Assembly (NCBI GenBank): GCA_002733865.1
Contig: NVXM01000001.1
Coordinates: 262,206 to 326,205, forward strand
Origin: Sphingopyxis sp.
GTDB lineage: Bacteria > Pseudomonadota > Alphaproteobacteria > Sphingomonadales > Sphingomonadaceae
Direction: 5' to 3'
DNA length: 64,000 nt
The notes beneath the pieces are model-generated. The model was not told where the DNA came from, made no database searches, and saw only the letters and a list, made by a program, of their open reading frames with translations. This document shows, one piece after another, positions 54,421 through 63,191 of the stretch. Position numbers and translations under genes: made by a program. Position 1 is the first letter of the stretch. Each line of letters starts with the position of its first letter.

Positions 54421-55737
54421 ATGGCAGAGGACATCCGCCCCAACGAGGGCATCGAGCATTCGGCAGATTCCGTATCTGCCTCGCGCCGGCGAGCGAATTA
54501 TGCGCTTGCCGTGATTTTCATCGTCACCATGCTCAATTTTCTTGACCGACAGGTGATCTCGATCGTCGCCGAGCCGATCAAGCGCGATCTCGGCCTCTCC
54601 GATACCCAGCTCGGGCTGATGACTGGTCTGTCCTTTGCCGTCTTCTACACCACTTTGGCAATTCCGCTGGCGGCGCTGGCGGATCGCTGGAACCGTAGCC
54701 GGATCATCGGCATTGCCATCGCCATCTGGTCGCTGATGACGATCCTGTGCGGTCTCGCCGGCAGTTTCATTCAGCTGTTTCTCGCGCGGGTCGGAGTCGG
54801 CATCGGTGAGGCCGGCTCGGCACCGGCCTCGCACAGCCTGATCGCTGATCTGTTTCCGCCCGAACGGCGCGCCGGAGCGCTCGGGATCATGGGCGCGGCG
54901 GTGCCGGTCGGCGCCTTTCTCGCTTATGCCGGCGGAGGCTATGTCACCGAAATGTTCAGCTGGCGAGCGGCCTTCCTGCTCGCCGGTATACCGGGCCTCC
55001 TGATCGCCCTGCTGGTCTGGTTCACCGTTCCCGATCCGCGCGGCAAGGTTAGCCTGGCCAAAGCCTTCCAGCCGACGCCGGGCGAAATCACCCTGCGCAC
55101 GGCGCTGCTCGAACTGTCGCGCAAGCCGGCCTACTGGCATCTCGTGGCTGCCGGAATCCTCGTGCAGTTCATATCCTACGGTCTCGCCAGCTTCTACGGC
55201 GGCCTGTTTGTCCGGGTGCATGGCATGGACTATGCCGAGCTCGGCTGGAAACTGGGTGTGCTGGTCGGGGTGACGGGCGGCTTCGGTGCCTGGTTCGGCG
55301 GCAAGGTCGGCGATATCATTGGCAAGCGCGATCCGGTACTGCCGCTTCTGGTCAGCGGCATCGTGCTGCTGATCGCTGCGCCCGGGATGATCGCCGCCAT
55401 CTATGCTGGCAACGCCAATCTGGCGATCATCCTGCTCGGCTTCCCGACCTTTGCCGCGACCTTCTATTTCGGACCGAGCTTTGCCGCGGTCCAGATGCTG
55501 GCCAGCGACCGCACCCGGGCGATGGCCGTCGCTATCTATCTCATGCTCGCCGGTCTGGTGGGGCTGGGCCTGGGGCCGGTATTTGTGGGCGGGCTGTCGG
55601 ACTATTTCGCTGGCGGAAATCGCGCACTGGAAGCCGGCGCGCTGCAAAAGGCGCTGGCGATTCTGGCGCTGTTCAACCTGTGGGCAGGCTTTCACTACTG
55701 GCGGGTCTGGACCTGGATGAAACGCAAGCCGGCCTGA
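54421..55737 (+). CDS. MFS transporter (spinster-like)
   Basis: A 438-residue carrier with twelve hydrophobic segments. NFLDRQVISIVAEPIKRDLGLSD followed by TQLG, the loop ALADRWNRSRIIG and GVGIGEAGSAPAS mark the same spinster-like group as the carrier at 51451, but the two are only moderately alike, so this is not a recent duplication. Ribosome-binding site weak. It ends four bases from the stop of the convergent SDR gene. Confidence 0.88.
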   Translation: MAEDIRPNEGIEHSADSVSASRRRANYALAVIFIVTMLNFLDRQVISIVAEPIKRDLGLSDTQLGLMTGLSFAVFYTTLAIPLAALADRWNRSRIIGIAIAIWSLMTILCGLAGSFIQLFLARVGVGIGEAGSAPASHSLIADLFPPERRAGALGIMGAAVPVGAFLAYAGGGYVTEMFSWRAAFLLAGIPGLLIALLVWFTVPDPRGKVSLAKAFQPTPGEITLRTALLELSRKPAYWHLVAAGILVQFISYGLASFYGGLFVRVHGMDYAELGWKLGVLVGVTGGFGAWFGGKVGDIIGKRDPVLPLLVSGIVLLIAAPGMIAAIYAGNANLAIILLGFPTFAATFYFGPSFAAVQMLASDRTRAMAVAIYLMLAGLVGLGLGPVFVGGLSDYFAGGNRALEAGALQKALAILALFNLWAGFHYWRVWTWMKRKPA

Positions 55738-55741
55738 CCGC

Positions 55742-56515
55742 TCACTTACCGCCGGTGACGTAGAGACATTGTCCGGTCACCCAGCCGGATGCGGGCGACG
55801 CCATATAGACGACGGCTGTGGCAATATCCTCTTCCCGGCCGAAGCGGGCCAGCGGAATCTGGAACTGCTTGAGCAATGCTTCGCGCTTCTCATCGGAATC
55901 GATACCCATGGATTCGTCGAAATTCTCGGTCGGGATCGGGCCCGGTGCCACCGCGTTGACCCGGATCTTGGGAGCGAGTTCCAGTGACAGGCTGGCGGTC
56001 AGGCTGTTCACTGCTGCCTTCGATGCGCCATAGGGCCCGTTCTTGACCTGACCCCCGAGAGCGGCACGGGAGGAGATATTGATGATCGCTCCGCCCTTGT
56101 CGCCCATATGCGCCGCTGCTGCGACCGCGCCCATCCAGACACTTTTCAGATTGAGCTCGATCTGGGCGTCCCAGGCGTCTTCCGGCGTGCGGGTCAGATA
56201 GCGTGGCGTACCGTCGGGCAGGCCGCCAGCGTTGCTGACCCAGATGCTCAGCCGCCCCAGTTCCTCGACCGCGCGATTGGCGAGATTTTCCAGCGCGGCG
56301 CGGCTGGTGACATCGGTTGGCACCGCAATGGCCTTGCGACCCATGGCGCGAATTTCATTGGCGACTTTTTCCAGGTCATCAGCAGAACGGGCTGCGATAG
56401 CGACGTCCGCGCCCGCTTCCGCCAGGCCGAGAGCAATCGCTCGTCCTATGCCCTTGCCCGCGCCGGTAACTACCGCGACTTCGCCGTCCAGTTTAAATTG
56501 ATCCAAAATAGCCAT
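55742..56515 (-). CDS. Short-chain dehydrogenase/reductase (SDR)
   Basis: A 257-residue SDR with TGAGKGIGRAIA near residue 18, NAGG in WVSNAGGLPDG, Ser in NISSRAALGG and YGASK as catalytic Tyr/Lys; it ends VTGQCLYVTGGK. The combination resembles 7-alpha-hydroxysteroid dehydrogenase-like and related oxidoreductases, though the substrate is not established. GGGAGCGGG lies upstream of its ATG. It follows the flavoprotein gene in the same direction with 24 bases between, so the two may act in one pathway. Confidence 0.87.
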   Translation of the reverse strand: MAILDQFKLDGEVAVVTGAGKGIGRAIALGLAEAGADVAIAARSADDLEKVANEIRAMGRKAIAVPTDVTSRAALENLANRAVEELGRLSIWVSNAGGLPDGTPRYLTRTPEDAWDAQIELNLKSVWMGAVAAAAHMGDKGGAIINISSRAALGGQVKNGPYGASKAAVNSLTASLSLELAPKIRVNAVAPGPIPTENFDESMGIDSDEKREALLKQFQIPLARFGREEDIATAVVYMASPASGWVTGQCLYVTGGK

Positions 56516-56539
56516 TATCCCGCTCCCTGTTCTGTGTTG

Positions 56540-58168
56540 TCAGTGATTGACTCGTCGGGCCGCCGCGCGCCCGGCAATATATCCGAAGGTCAGCGCCGGC
56601 CCCAGCGTGCCACCTGCGCCTGCATAGACGCTGCCGGTCGGCGCGCTGATCACATTGCCGGCGCCGAACAGTCCGGCAATCGGCTCGCAATCGACATCGA
56701 GGATCTGGCCCTGCGCATTGGTTCTGGGGCCGCCATTGGTGCCGAGCGCGCCCATATTGATCTCGACCGCATAGAAAGGCGCTTCGGTCAGCGATCCGAG
56801 CGTTGCTGCGGCGCCGGCACGCGAGCGGTCACCGTAAAAGCGGTCATAGTCAGCCTTGCCGCGACCGTGATCCGCATCATCCAGTTGCTCGGCAAGACTG
56901 TTGAACCGCTCGACCGTTGCCGTGAGATTGTCGGCATCGACGCCAATTTGTTCCGCCAGTTCGGTCAGCGTTTCGGCCGTCGCCACCCAGTCCGGCAGCG
57001 CCGTGCCCGGCATGAACGAGGCCAGCGGATAGCGTTCGCGATATTGGGAATCGAAGACCAGATAGGCGGGCAGATTGGGATAATCATAGGTCGCCGGATC
57101 GAAGGCATGAAAGGCCCCGGCCAGCGCCGAATAGTTGGCGGCCTCGTTGCAGAAGCGTTTGCCCTCCCGGTTGACCATGATGCCGTGCGGCAGGGTGCGC
57201 TCGATCAGCACCGGCATATTGCGGGTCTCGCCATCCTGCCACGTGCTTTCGGGAATGGCCAAGGTTGGCACCCACCAGGCGCTGGTCATATTGCCCAGAC
57301 TCGCACCGGCAGCCATCGCCATTTTCAGACCATCGCCCCGATTGGTCGGCGGCGAAGCGGGAGCGTCCAGCGGCCCGCGCAAGAAAGCGTGTTTCAGCGC
57401 ATGGTTCCATTCGAAGCCGCCGGTCGCCAGAATCACGCCCTGGCGTGCCGTGATTGTCTCCTGCTGTCCGTCGCGGTCAACAATCGCACCGGTCACCCGG
57501 CCTTCTTCTACGCACAGCCGGTAGCCGCCGCAGCCGAGCACAGGCTCGATGTCCCGATCGAGACAGGCCCGGAGCAGCCGTCCAACCAGTGCCTGCCCCC
57601 AGCCGCGCAGATCCTGTTCGGCGCGCTTCTGTAGCTCCGCCGGATCAACCATACCGCTGCTGCCGCCCAGCGGCGTCTCGCGCAGCATCATCCGTGGCGC
57701 GGGGCCATTTTGAAAGACCCGGTCCTTCCACTCCCCGAGCGAGGTAAAATCAAACAGTTCATTGTCGAGTGATCGGCCGCCCTCAGCTTTCGCGCCGGGG
57801 CGTTCGCCATAATAATCCGGGTAATCCGGCATCATTGTCAGCGCGATCGCGTCGATACCGGTGAGGAAATTGTGCATCTGCCGGGCTTCGGTCACAAAGG
57901 CGCCGAGCACCTGTTCATCCATCTCGCCATGATCGAGCGACTGAAAATAGGCCTTTGCCTCATCGGCGCTGTCGGCCTTGCCCTGCGCTGCCATCTGTTC
58001 ATGGTCGGGCAGCCAGACCACACCACCGGAGATGGCTGCTGTCCCGCCCAGCCGGTCCTGCTTTTCAATCAGCCGGACCGAGGCACCGGATTCATGCGCA
58101 GCCAGCGCCGCGGTCAGTCCCGCTGCACCAGCGCCGATGATCAGAACATCCGTTTCGCTGTCGACTAT
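56540..58168 (-). CDS. FAD-dependent oxidoreductase, 3-ketosteroid-delta1-dehydrogenase/fumarate-reductase type
   Basis: A 542-residue flavoprotein if started at the ATA codon 58166-58168 (reading M-VDSETDVLII). The FAD loop GAGAAGL lies at about 11-17 and the second FAD region is GNVISAPTGSVYAGAGGTLG near the C-terminus. The family contains ketosteroid dehydrogenases and flavocytochrome c enzymes, which introduce or reduce C-C double bonds. No ATG, GTG or TTG exists in frame between the stop at 58202-58204 and the GTG at 58019-58021, which would delete the FAD loop. A good Shine-Dalgarno (AGGGGGAG) lies seven bases before the ATA. Confidence 0.8.
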   Translation of the reverse strand: MVDSETDVLIIGAGAAGLTAALAAHESGASVRLIEKQDRLGGTAAISGGVVWLPDHEQMAAQGKADSADEAKAYFQSLDHGEMDEQVLGAFVTEARQMHNFLTGIDAIALTMMPDYPDYYGERPGAKAEGGRSLDNELFDFTSLGEWKDRVFQNGPAPRMMLRETPLGGSSGMVDPAELQKRAEQDLRGWGQALVGRLLRACLDRDIEPVLGCGGYRLCVEEGRVTGAIVDRDGQQETITARQGVILATGGFEWNHALKHAFLRGPLDAPASPPTNRGDGLKMAMAAGASLGNMTSAWWVPTLAIPESTWQDGETRNMPVLIERTLPHGIMVNREGKRFCNEAANYSALAGAFHAFDPATYDYPNLPAYLVFDSQYRERYPLASFMPGTALPDWVATAETLTELAEQIGVDADNLTATVERFNSLAEQLDDADHGRGKADYDRFYGDRSRAGAAATLGSLTEAPFYAVEINMGALGTNGGPRTNAQGQILDVDCEPIAGLFGAGNVISAPTGSVYAGAGGTLGPALTFGYIAGRAAARRVNH

Positions 58169-58254
58169 CGTCCCTCTCCCCCTATCGGATGAGGCGATAG
58201 TCTAAGAGGTTGCGTGGCCCCGGACAAACCGCACTTTGGATAGCGCGCTATGGG

Positions 58255-60120
58255 TCAGGCAGCGACGCTCCCTGGCTGCACCGGTGCGGGCAGTCCGGTT
58301 TCTTCCAGACAATTGGCGCGCAGCGTATCGATATCGGGTCCGAAATTGAACGGCCCGTCGGTCTCGACGATATTATCTGCCATCTCCTTGCGCAGGCTGT
58401 CCGTAGCCGGACTGTCGACGCTGCCGTCGTCGGCGATCACCACGCCATAGTCGCGCGCGCCCTGAACCGTCACCAGACCCTGCCGGATTTCCAGAGCGAC
58501 CAGTTCGGGATCGCGTTCCAGCGGGTTGCCCCAGCCGCCACCGCCCCATGTGATGAAGTGCAGCAGGTCGCCCTCGCGCACCTCGATGCCGTCCTGCTTG
58601 TTGCCAACCACTTCCTTCGAGCCGTCGGCGCGTTCCAGAATCTTGGTCGCGCGGTCGCCCGGCTCGCCGCCGTTGACGCCCCACGGATAGGTGAACCAGC
58701 GGTCGTCGTGAATCGCCACCGTACCCGGCTCGAGGAAGCAATAGGTCATGTGGATGCCGTTGCCGCCGCGGAAGCTGCCGGCCCCGCCGCTGTCCGGCTT
58801 GGCTTCGTACCGCTCGATGCGCAGCGGGAAATATTTCTCGAGAAATTCATTCGGCACATTGGTGAAACCCGGCCACAAGGAATGGCCATCCGGGCCGTCG
58901 CCAAAGGGTCGGCCGGGAATGCCGCCAAAGCCGATCTGGAACAGCTGGAACCATTCGCCGCTCTTGTCGAACCCCGAATACATCAGATGCGGGCTGGAGG
59001 AGAATCCGGCCCCGTTGAGGAATTCTGGCTGGCGCTGGCCGAGGAGGCCGCCCAATATGTCGAAAATCCGGCCCAGCGCATGGGTGCGTCCGGCGAGCGC
59101 GGCGGGATATTTCGGCTTGAGCAGAGATCCTTCCGGGATACGGACATCGACCAGATCGTAGAAGCCGTCGTTGAACAGGATCTGCGGATCGAAGACCATG
59201 ATCATGTAGATGCCGAAGAACATCTTGAACATATTCTCGTTGAGGAAAAAGTTGATCGAGCTTGGTGCTTGCGGATCGGTGCCCTCGAAATCGAGAATCA
59301 CCTTGCCGCCCTCGCGCCACATCTTGCAGCTGATCTTGTACGGCCCAAAACCCACGCCATCGTCGCAAATATAGTCGGTGAAGCTGACCGGCTCCTCGCC
59401 GATGCTGGTTTCGATCAGATGCTTCATCGCGCGGTGGTTGCGCGCCAGCAGCAGGTCGGTGGCGCTGGCAAATTCATCCTCGCCAAAACGCGAACACATT
59501 TCGTCGACGCGCCGCGCTGCCACCCGGCAGGAAGCGATCAGCGCGTTGAGATCGGCGGCACACCAGTCCGGCTTGCGGCTCTGGTGCAGTACGACCTTGA
59601 CCATTTCCTCGTTATAGACGCCCTTCTGGTAAATCTTGACCGGCGGGATCCGTACGCCTTCCTCGAACACGCTCTTGCTGTCGATCGGAATCGATCCAGC
59701 GACCTTGCCGCCGATATCGGACTGGTGGCCGAACATCGCGGTCCAGGCGACCAGACGACCACCACGATAGACCGGCAGCAGCACCAGCCAGTCGTTGTTG
59801 TGGCTGACTGCACCCTCACAACTGTAGGGATCGCTGAGAAAGATCATGTCGCCTTCCTCGATCGTGCCGGGATAAGAGCGCAGGAAGCCGTCGATAAAGC
59901 TGCCGAACTGGCCGACGACCATCTTGCCCTGACGATCGGCGATCAGCGGAAAGGCATCGCCCTGCTCGCGGATGCCGGGTGACATTGCGGTTCTTACCAA
60001 TGTGGCATCCATCTCGATGCGGGCATTGCGGAGCGCATTTTCCATGATGTCGAGCGTGACCGGGTCGACGTCGACCTTGTTGAACGGCGCGCTGTTGGTT
60101 TCGATAATCTGTGCGGGCAT
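58255..60120 (-). CDS. Hydantoinase B/oxoprolinase family protein
   Basis: A 621-residue HyuB-type subunit. Typical segments are DPVTLDIMENALRNARIEMD at the start, FLSDPYSCEGAVSHNNDW, FGHQSDIGGKVAGS and the C-terminal GGGGWGNPLERDPE. With HyuA it forms ATP-dependent enzymes such as N-methylhydantoinase, 5-oxoprolinase or acetone/acetophenone carboxylase; which one applies is unclear. The start ATG is separated from the hyuA-type stop by one base, so the two are translated together. Confidence 0.9.
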   Translation of the reverse strand: MPAQIIETNSAPFNKVDVDPVTLDIMENALRNARIEMDATLVRTAMSPGIREQGDAFPLIADRQGKMVVGQFGSFIDGFLRSYPGTIEEGDMIFLSDPYSCEGAVSHNNDWLVLLPVYRGGRLVAWTAMFGHQSDIGGKVAGSIPIDSKSVFEEGVRIPPVKIYQKGVYNEEMVKVVLHQSRKPDWCAADLNALIASCRVAARRVDEMCSRFGEDEFASATDLLLARNHRAMKHLIETSIGEEPVSFTDYICDDGVGFGPYKISCKMWREGGKVILDFEGTDPQAPSSINFFLNENMFKMFFGIYMIMVFDPQILFNDGFYDLVDVRIPEGSLLKPKYPAALAGRTHALGRIFDILGGLLGQRQPEFLNGAGFSSSPHLMYSGFDKSGEWFQLFQIGFGGIPGRPFGDGPDGHSLWPGFTNVPNEFLEKYFPLRIERYEAKPDSGGAGSFRGGNGIHMTYCFLEPGTVAIHDDRWFTYPWGVNGGEPGDRATKILERADGSKEVVGNKQDGIEVREGDLLHFITWGGGGWGNPLERDPELVALEIRQGLVTVQGARDYGVVIADDGSVDSPATDSLRKEMADNIVETDGPFNFGPDIDTLRANCLEETGLPAPVQPGSVAA

Positions 60121-60121
60121 G

Positions 60122-62176
60122 TTACGCTCCTTCCAACAGGTTAATGATCAGGTTTCCGTGTGCATCAACCAGCGCTTCGCAGCCGCTGTGCACCAGCGTG
60201 GTGCTGTCCATTTCGGTGACGATGGCAGGGCCGGGGATGCGGTTGTCGGCCTTCAGCAGCGCCCGGTCGTAGATCACCGCATCCTGCATCTTGCCATCCA
60301 TATAGAGTTGGTGATCGCGGGTTTTCGCGGCCGATGGATCGGCGTCGCCTTTTTCTATGGTCGGCGGTGCGACATCGGCAGACTTACCCAGCGCAACCGC
60401 TCGCACATTGACGATCTCATGCGGCGTTTCATCAAGATTGAAGGTGAACAATCGCTCGTGCTCGGTATCGAAGCGGGAAATCAGGCTGTCGATCGACAGC
60501 CCTTCCGGTTCCACCGACAGGGGAATTTCAAAGGCCTGTCCGGCGTAGCGAATATCGATTTCGTAGAGCAGTTCGATATCGCCGGGTGCGACATCTTCGG
60601 CTTCCAGTTCCTGCTTCACCTGCGCGCCGAGGCTGTCGAGATAGCTGGTCAGCTCCTCATCGCTGGTGTCCTGGACCAATTCGTTGAAGCTGCGCTGGGT
60701 CTCCACCCGCTGCCGCGTTGTCGCGTCGCCATAGGCGCAGAGCACGCCGGGCGAAGGCGGGATGACTACCGGCCAGCTGTTCATCAGCTTGCCCATCGCA
60801 TTGGCGTGCAGCGGCCCGGCGCCGCCAAAGCCCATCAGGGCGAATTCGCGCGGGTCATAGCCCTGCTGCACGGAGACCAGCCGCAGCGCCCCGAACATAT
60901 TCTCGTTGACGATGTCGATGATCCCTGCTGCCGCATCCATCAGGTCGATATCGAGCGCGTCGGCGATCGTCTGCACGGCTTTCTGCGCTCCCTCGCGGTC
61001 GAGCTTGAAACTGCCGCCGAGCAGGGATTCGGGCAGATAGCCGAGCACGACATTGGCGTCGGTCACGGTCGGTAGCTCGCCGCCCTTGCCATAGGCGACC
61101 GGTCCCGGGACCGCACCGGCGCTTTCCGGCCCGACGCGAAGTGCCTTGGTCAGTTCGGGAACGAAGGCGATCGATCCGCCGCCAGCGCCGACGGTCTTGA
61201 CGTCGATCGAGGAAGCACGGACATTGAGATCGCCAACGGAGGTTTCCCGCTGTAGCCGCGCCGAACCATTTTCGATCAGCGCGACATCGGTCGAGGTGCC
61301 GCCCATATCGAGCGTCAGCACATTCTTGACATTGGCACTTTTTGCTACCCAGACCGCTCCGGCGACCCCGCCTGCGGGACCGGACATCAGCAGGTTGACT
61401 GGCGCCTCGGCGCTCTTCTCCGCCGACATCAGGCCGCCGTCGGAGCGCAGCAGGTTGAGCTTCGCCCTGGTGCCCCAGTCTGCCAGTTCGGTTTCCAGGT
61501 TGCCGACATAGCGCGCCACTGCCGGGCGGACGGCGCTGTTGGCCACCGTGGTCAGTGCGCGCTCATATTCCTGCATCTCCGGCAGGATGTCAGAGGAAAT
61601 CGAAATCGGGATGTCGGGGAAGACCTCGGCGCAGATCGCCGCGACTGCCTTTTCATGGCTGCCGTCGACATAGCTGTTCATCAGGCAAATGGTCAGCGCC
61701 TCCACCTCTTCGGAAGCCTTGAGCTGCTCCAGCCGCTTGCGCATCTCGGCTTCATCCAGGGCGCGCACGGTCTTGCCCTTGGCATCCATGCGTTCTGGCG
61801 CCTCGATCGTGCGTTGCAGCGCCGCCATCGGCTCGGGCTTGGGCCAGATGATCCAGGCCGCCAGCCCGCCGGGCACTAGGCTGCGCGCGATCTGCATCAG
61901 GTGGCGATGGCCCTCGGTCACGACTAGCCCGACCTTGGCGATTTTCTTTTCCAGCACCGCATTGGTCGCCACCGTGGTGCCGTGCAGGAAGAGGTCGATA
62001 TCCTGAGCGGCAATATTCTGGCGCTCGCAAAGTCCCCGTGCGCCATTGATCACTGCCTGGGAGGGATCGCTCGGAGTCGACGGCACCTTGTCGCGGAAGG
62101 TCTGCCCGCTGGCTTCGTCAATCAGCAGCAGGTCGGTAAAAGTTCCGCCGACGTCGACACCCAATCGATATCCCAT
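60122..62176 (-). CDS. Hydantoinase A/oxoprolinase family protein
   Basis: A 684-residue HyuA-type subunit with the ATPase fold of the actin/hexokinase class: GVDVGGTFTDLLLID at the start, FLHGTTVATNAVLEKK, and LTLDMGGTSTDVALIE near 275 as the second phosphate loop, then GFGGAGPLHANAMG. It supplies ATP-dependent activation of the substrate for the HyuB partner. AGAAAG lies upstream of the ATG. The HMG-CoA-lyase-like gene precedes it by 30 bases on the same strand. Confidence 0.9.
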   Translation of the reverse strand: MGYRLGVDVGGTFTDLLLIDEASGQTFRDKVPSTPSDPSQAVINGARGLCERQNIAAQDIDLFLHGTTVATNAVLEKKIAKVGLVVTEGHRHLMQIARSLVPGGLAAWIIWPKPEPMAALQRTIEAPERMDAKGKTVRALDEAEMRKRLEQLKASEEVEALTICLMNSYVDGSHEKAVAAICAEVFPDIPISISSDILPEMQEYERALTTVANSAVRPAVARYVGNLETELADWGTRAKLNLLRSDGGLMSAEKSAEAPVNLLMSGPAGGVAGAVWVAKSANVKNVLTLDMGGTSTDVALIENGSARLQRETSVGDLNVRASSIDVKTVGAGGGSIAFVPELTKALRVGPESAGAVPGPVAYGKGGELPTVTDANVVLGYLPESLLGGSFKLDREGAQKAVQTIADALDIDLMDAAAGIIDIVNENMFGALRLVSVQQGYDPREFALMGFGGAGPLHANAMGKLMNSWPVVIPPSPGVLCAYGDATTRQRVETQRSFNELVQDTSDEELTSYLDSLGAQVKQELEAEDVAPGDIELLYEIDIRYAGQAFEIPLSVEPEGLSIDSLISRFDTEHERLFTFNLDETPHEIVNVRAVALGKSADVAPPTIEKGDADPSAAKTRDHQLYMDGKMQDAVIYDRALLKADNRIPGPAIVTEMDSTTLVHSGCEALVDAHGNLIINLLEGA

Positions 62177-62206
62177 ATTTCAATCTTTCTCTTGTGTAAC
62201 GGTCAT

Positions 62207-63127
62207 TCAGGCCTCTGCCCTCGCGACCAGTGACGGCAGCGAGCGGCCCATGACGCCCGCGAACCACTGGTTGGTGGCGATCGCCTTGCGCAGGTCGACG
62301 CCGTGCTCGACGCCGGAGCGGTTGAGCAGGTTGATCAGGTCCTCGGTTGCGATATTGCCGGTGGCATTGGGCGCGAACGGGCAGCCGCCGAGGCCACCAA
62401 GACTGGAATCGAGCGTCTGCACGCCGGCCTCGACGGCAGCCCAGGCGTTGGCAATACCGGTGTTCCGGGTATCATGAAAATGCGCGCGCATGGTTATATC
62501 GTCGGGCAGCAGTTCTTTCAGCCGGCCAAACAGGTCGCTGACCTGCGCCGGGACGCCGACGCCGATCGTGTCGGCCAGCGCGATTTCCATAGGGCCTTCT
62601 GCGGCCATTTCCTCAGCGATATGCACCACCGTTTCCGGGTCGACCGCGCCCTCGAACGGGCAGCCGAAGGCAGCCGAGATGGTCACCTGCGCTTTCAGCC
62701 CCTCGGCCTTGGCAAAGCGGATCATCTCGCGATTTTCCCTGATGCCCTCTTTTATTGTCTGCCCCTGATTCTTCTGGCCGAACGTGTCGCTCGCTACGAT
62801 TACGCAGCCGGCCTCGTCGATGCCGCGCTTGTTGCCTTCCCGTGTCGCCAGTCCGCGCAGTACGCCGCGCTTGTTCAGGCACAGGCCGATATAGGAGACA
62901 TCGTCGCGGTCGGGTAGGCCGGCGATCACCGCTTCGGCGTCGGCCATCTGCGGTACGCGGCCCGGATGGACAAAGCTGGCCACCTCCATTCGCGTCACTC
63001 CGGCATCGAGCATATGGGTGATCAGGCCAAGCTTGTCCGCCGTCGAAATGATTTCGGATTCATTCTGGAGCCCGTCCCGAGGGCCGACCTCCAAAATTTT
63101 TATCGCGCTGCGACTTTTCGTGCTCAT
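62207..63127 (-). CDS. Hydroxymethylglutaryl-CoA lyase-like enzyme
   Basis: A 306-residue TIM-barrel enzyme of the HMGL family. EVGPRDGLQNE at the N-terminus carries the Arg-Asp pair that binds metal and substrate, MRAHFHDTRNTG the metal-binding His residues, and GGLGGCPFAPNATGN the catalytic Cys signature. It would split HMG-CoA, or a related 3-hydroxy-acyl-CoA, into acetyl-CoA and a keto acid or acetoacetate. Start ATG 63125-63127; no clear ribosome-binding site. A palindrome lies just upstream and a CoA transferase gene diverges from it. Confidence 0.88.
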   Translation of the reverse strand: MSTKSRSAIKILEVGPRDGLQNESEIISTADKLGLITHMLDAGVTRMEVASFVHPGRVPQMADAEAVIAGLPDRDDVSYIGLCLNKRGVLRGLATREGNKRGIDEAGCVIVASDTFGQKNQGQTIKEGIRENREMIRFAKAEGLKAQVTISAAFGCPFEGAVDPETVVHIAEEMAAEGPMEIALADTIGVGVPAQVSDLFGRLKELLPDDITMRAHFHDTRNTGIANAWAAVEAGVQTLDSSLGGLGGCPFAPNATGNIATEDLINLLNRSGVEHGVDLRKAIATNQWFAGVMGRSLPSLVARAEA

Positions 63128-63131
63128 ATAA

Positions 63132-63143
63132 ATTGTATACAAT
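63132..63143. promoter_or_regulatory. GntR-like candidate operator
   Basis: ATTGTATACAAT is a perfect 12-base palindrome five bases before the lyase start, in the divergent gap to the CoA transferase. The core TTGTATACAA fits the GT-N-N-AC spacing of FadR-subfamily GntR sites. A further partial half, TTTGTATAGG, lies at 63155-63164. No regulator gene is adjacent within the window. Confidence 0.45.
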
Positions 63144-63191
63144 CCCGTTTGTGCTTTGTATAGGGGAAAGCATGATGCGGGAGTATTTTTT

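Noticed and set aside
56540..58021. Reading the ketosteroid-dehydrogenase-like gene as an N-terminally truncated pseudogene starting at GTG 58021
   Set aside because: The same frame continues upstream without a stop and encodes an intact FAD-binding loop, with a good ribosome-binding site at the expected place, so a non-canonical or mutated start explains it better.
58210..59982. A 590-codon open frame on the plus strand
   Set aside because: It lies fully antisense to the hydantoinase B gene, which has clear family motifs. Its product looks like a shadow of the GC-rich third codon positions and has no recognisable domain.
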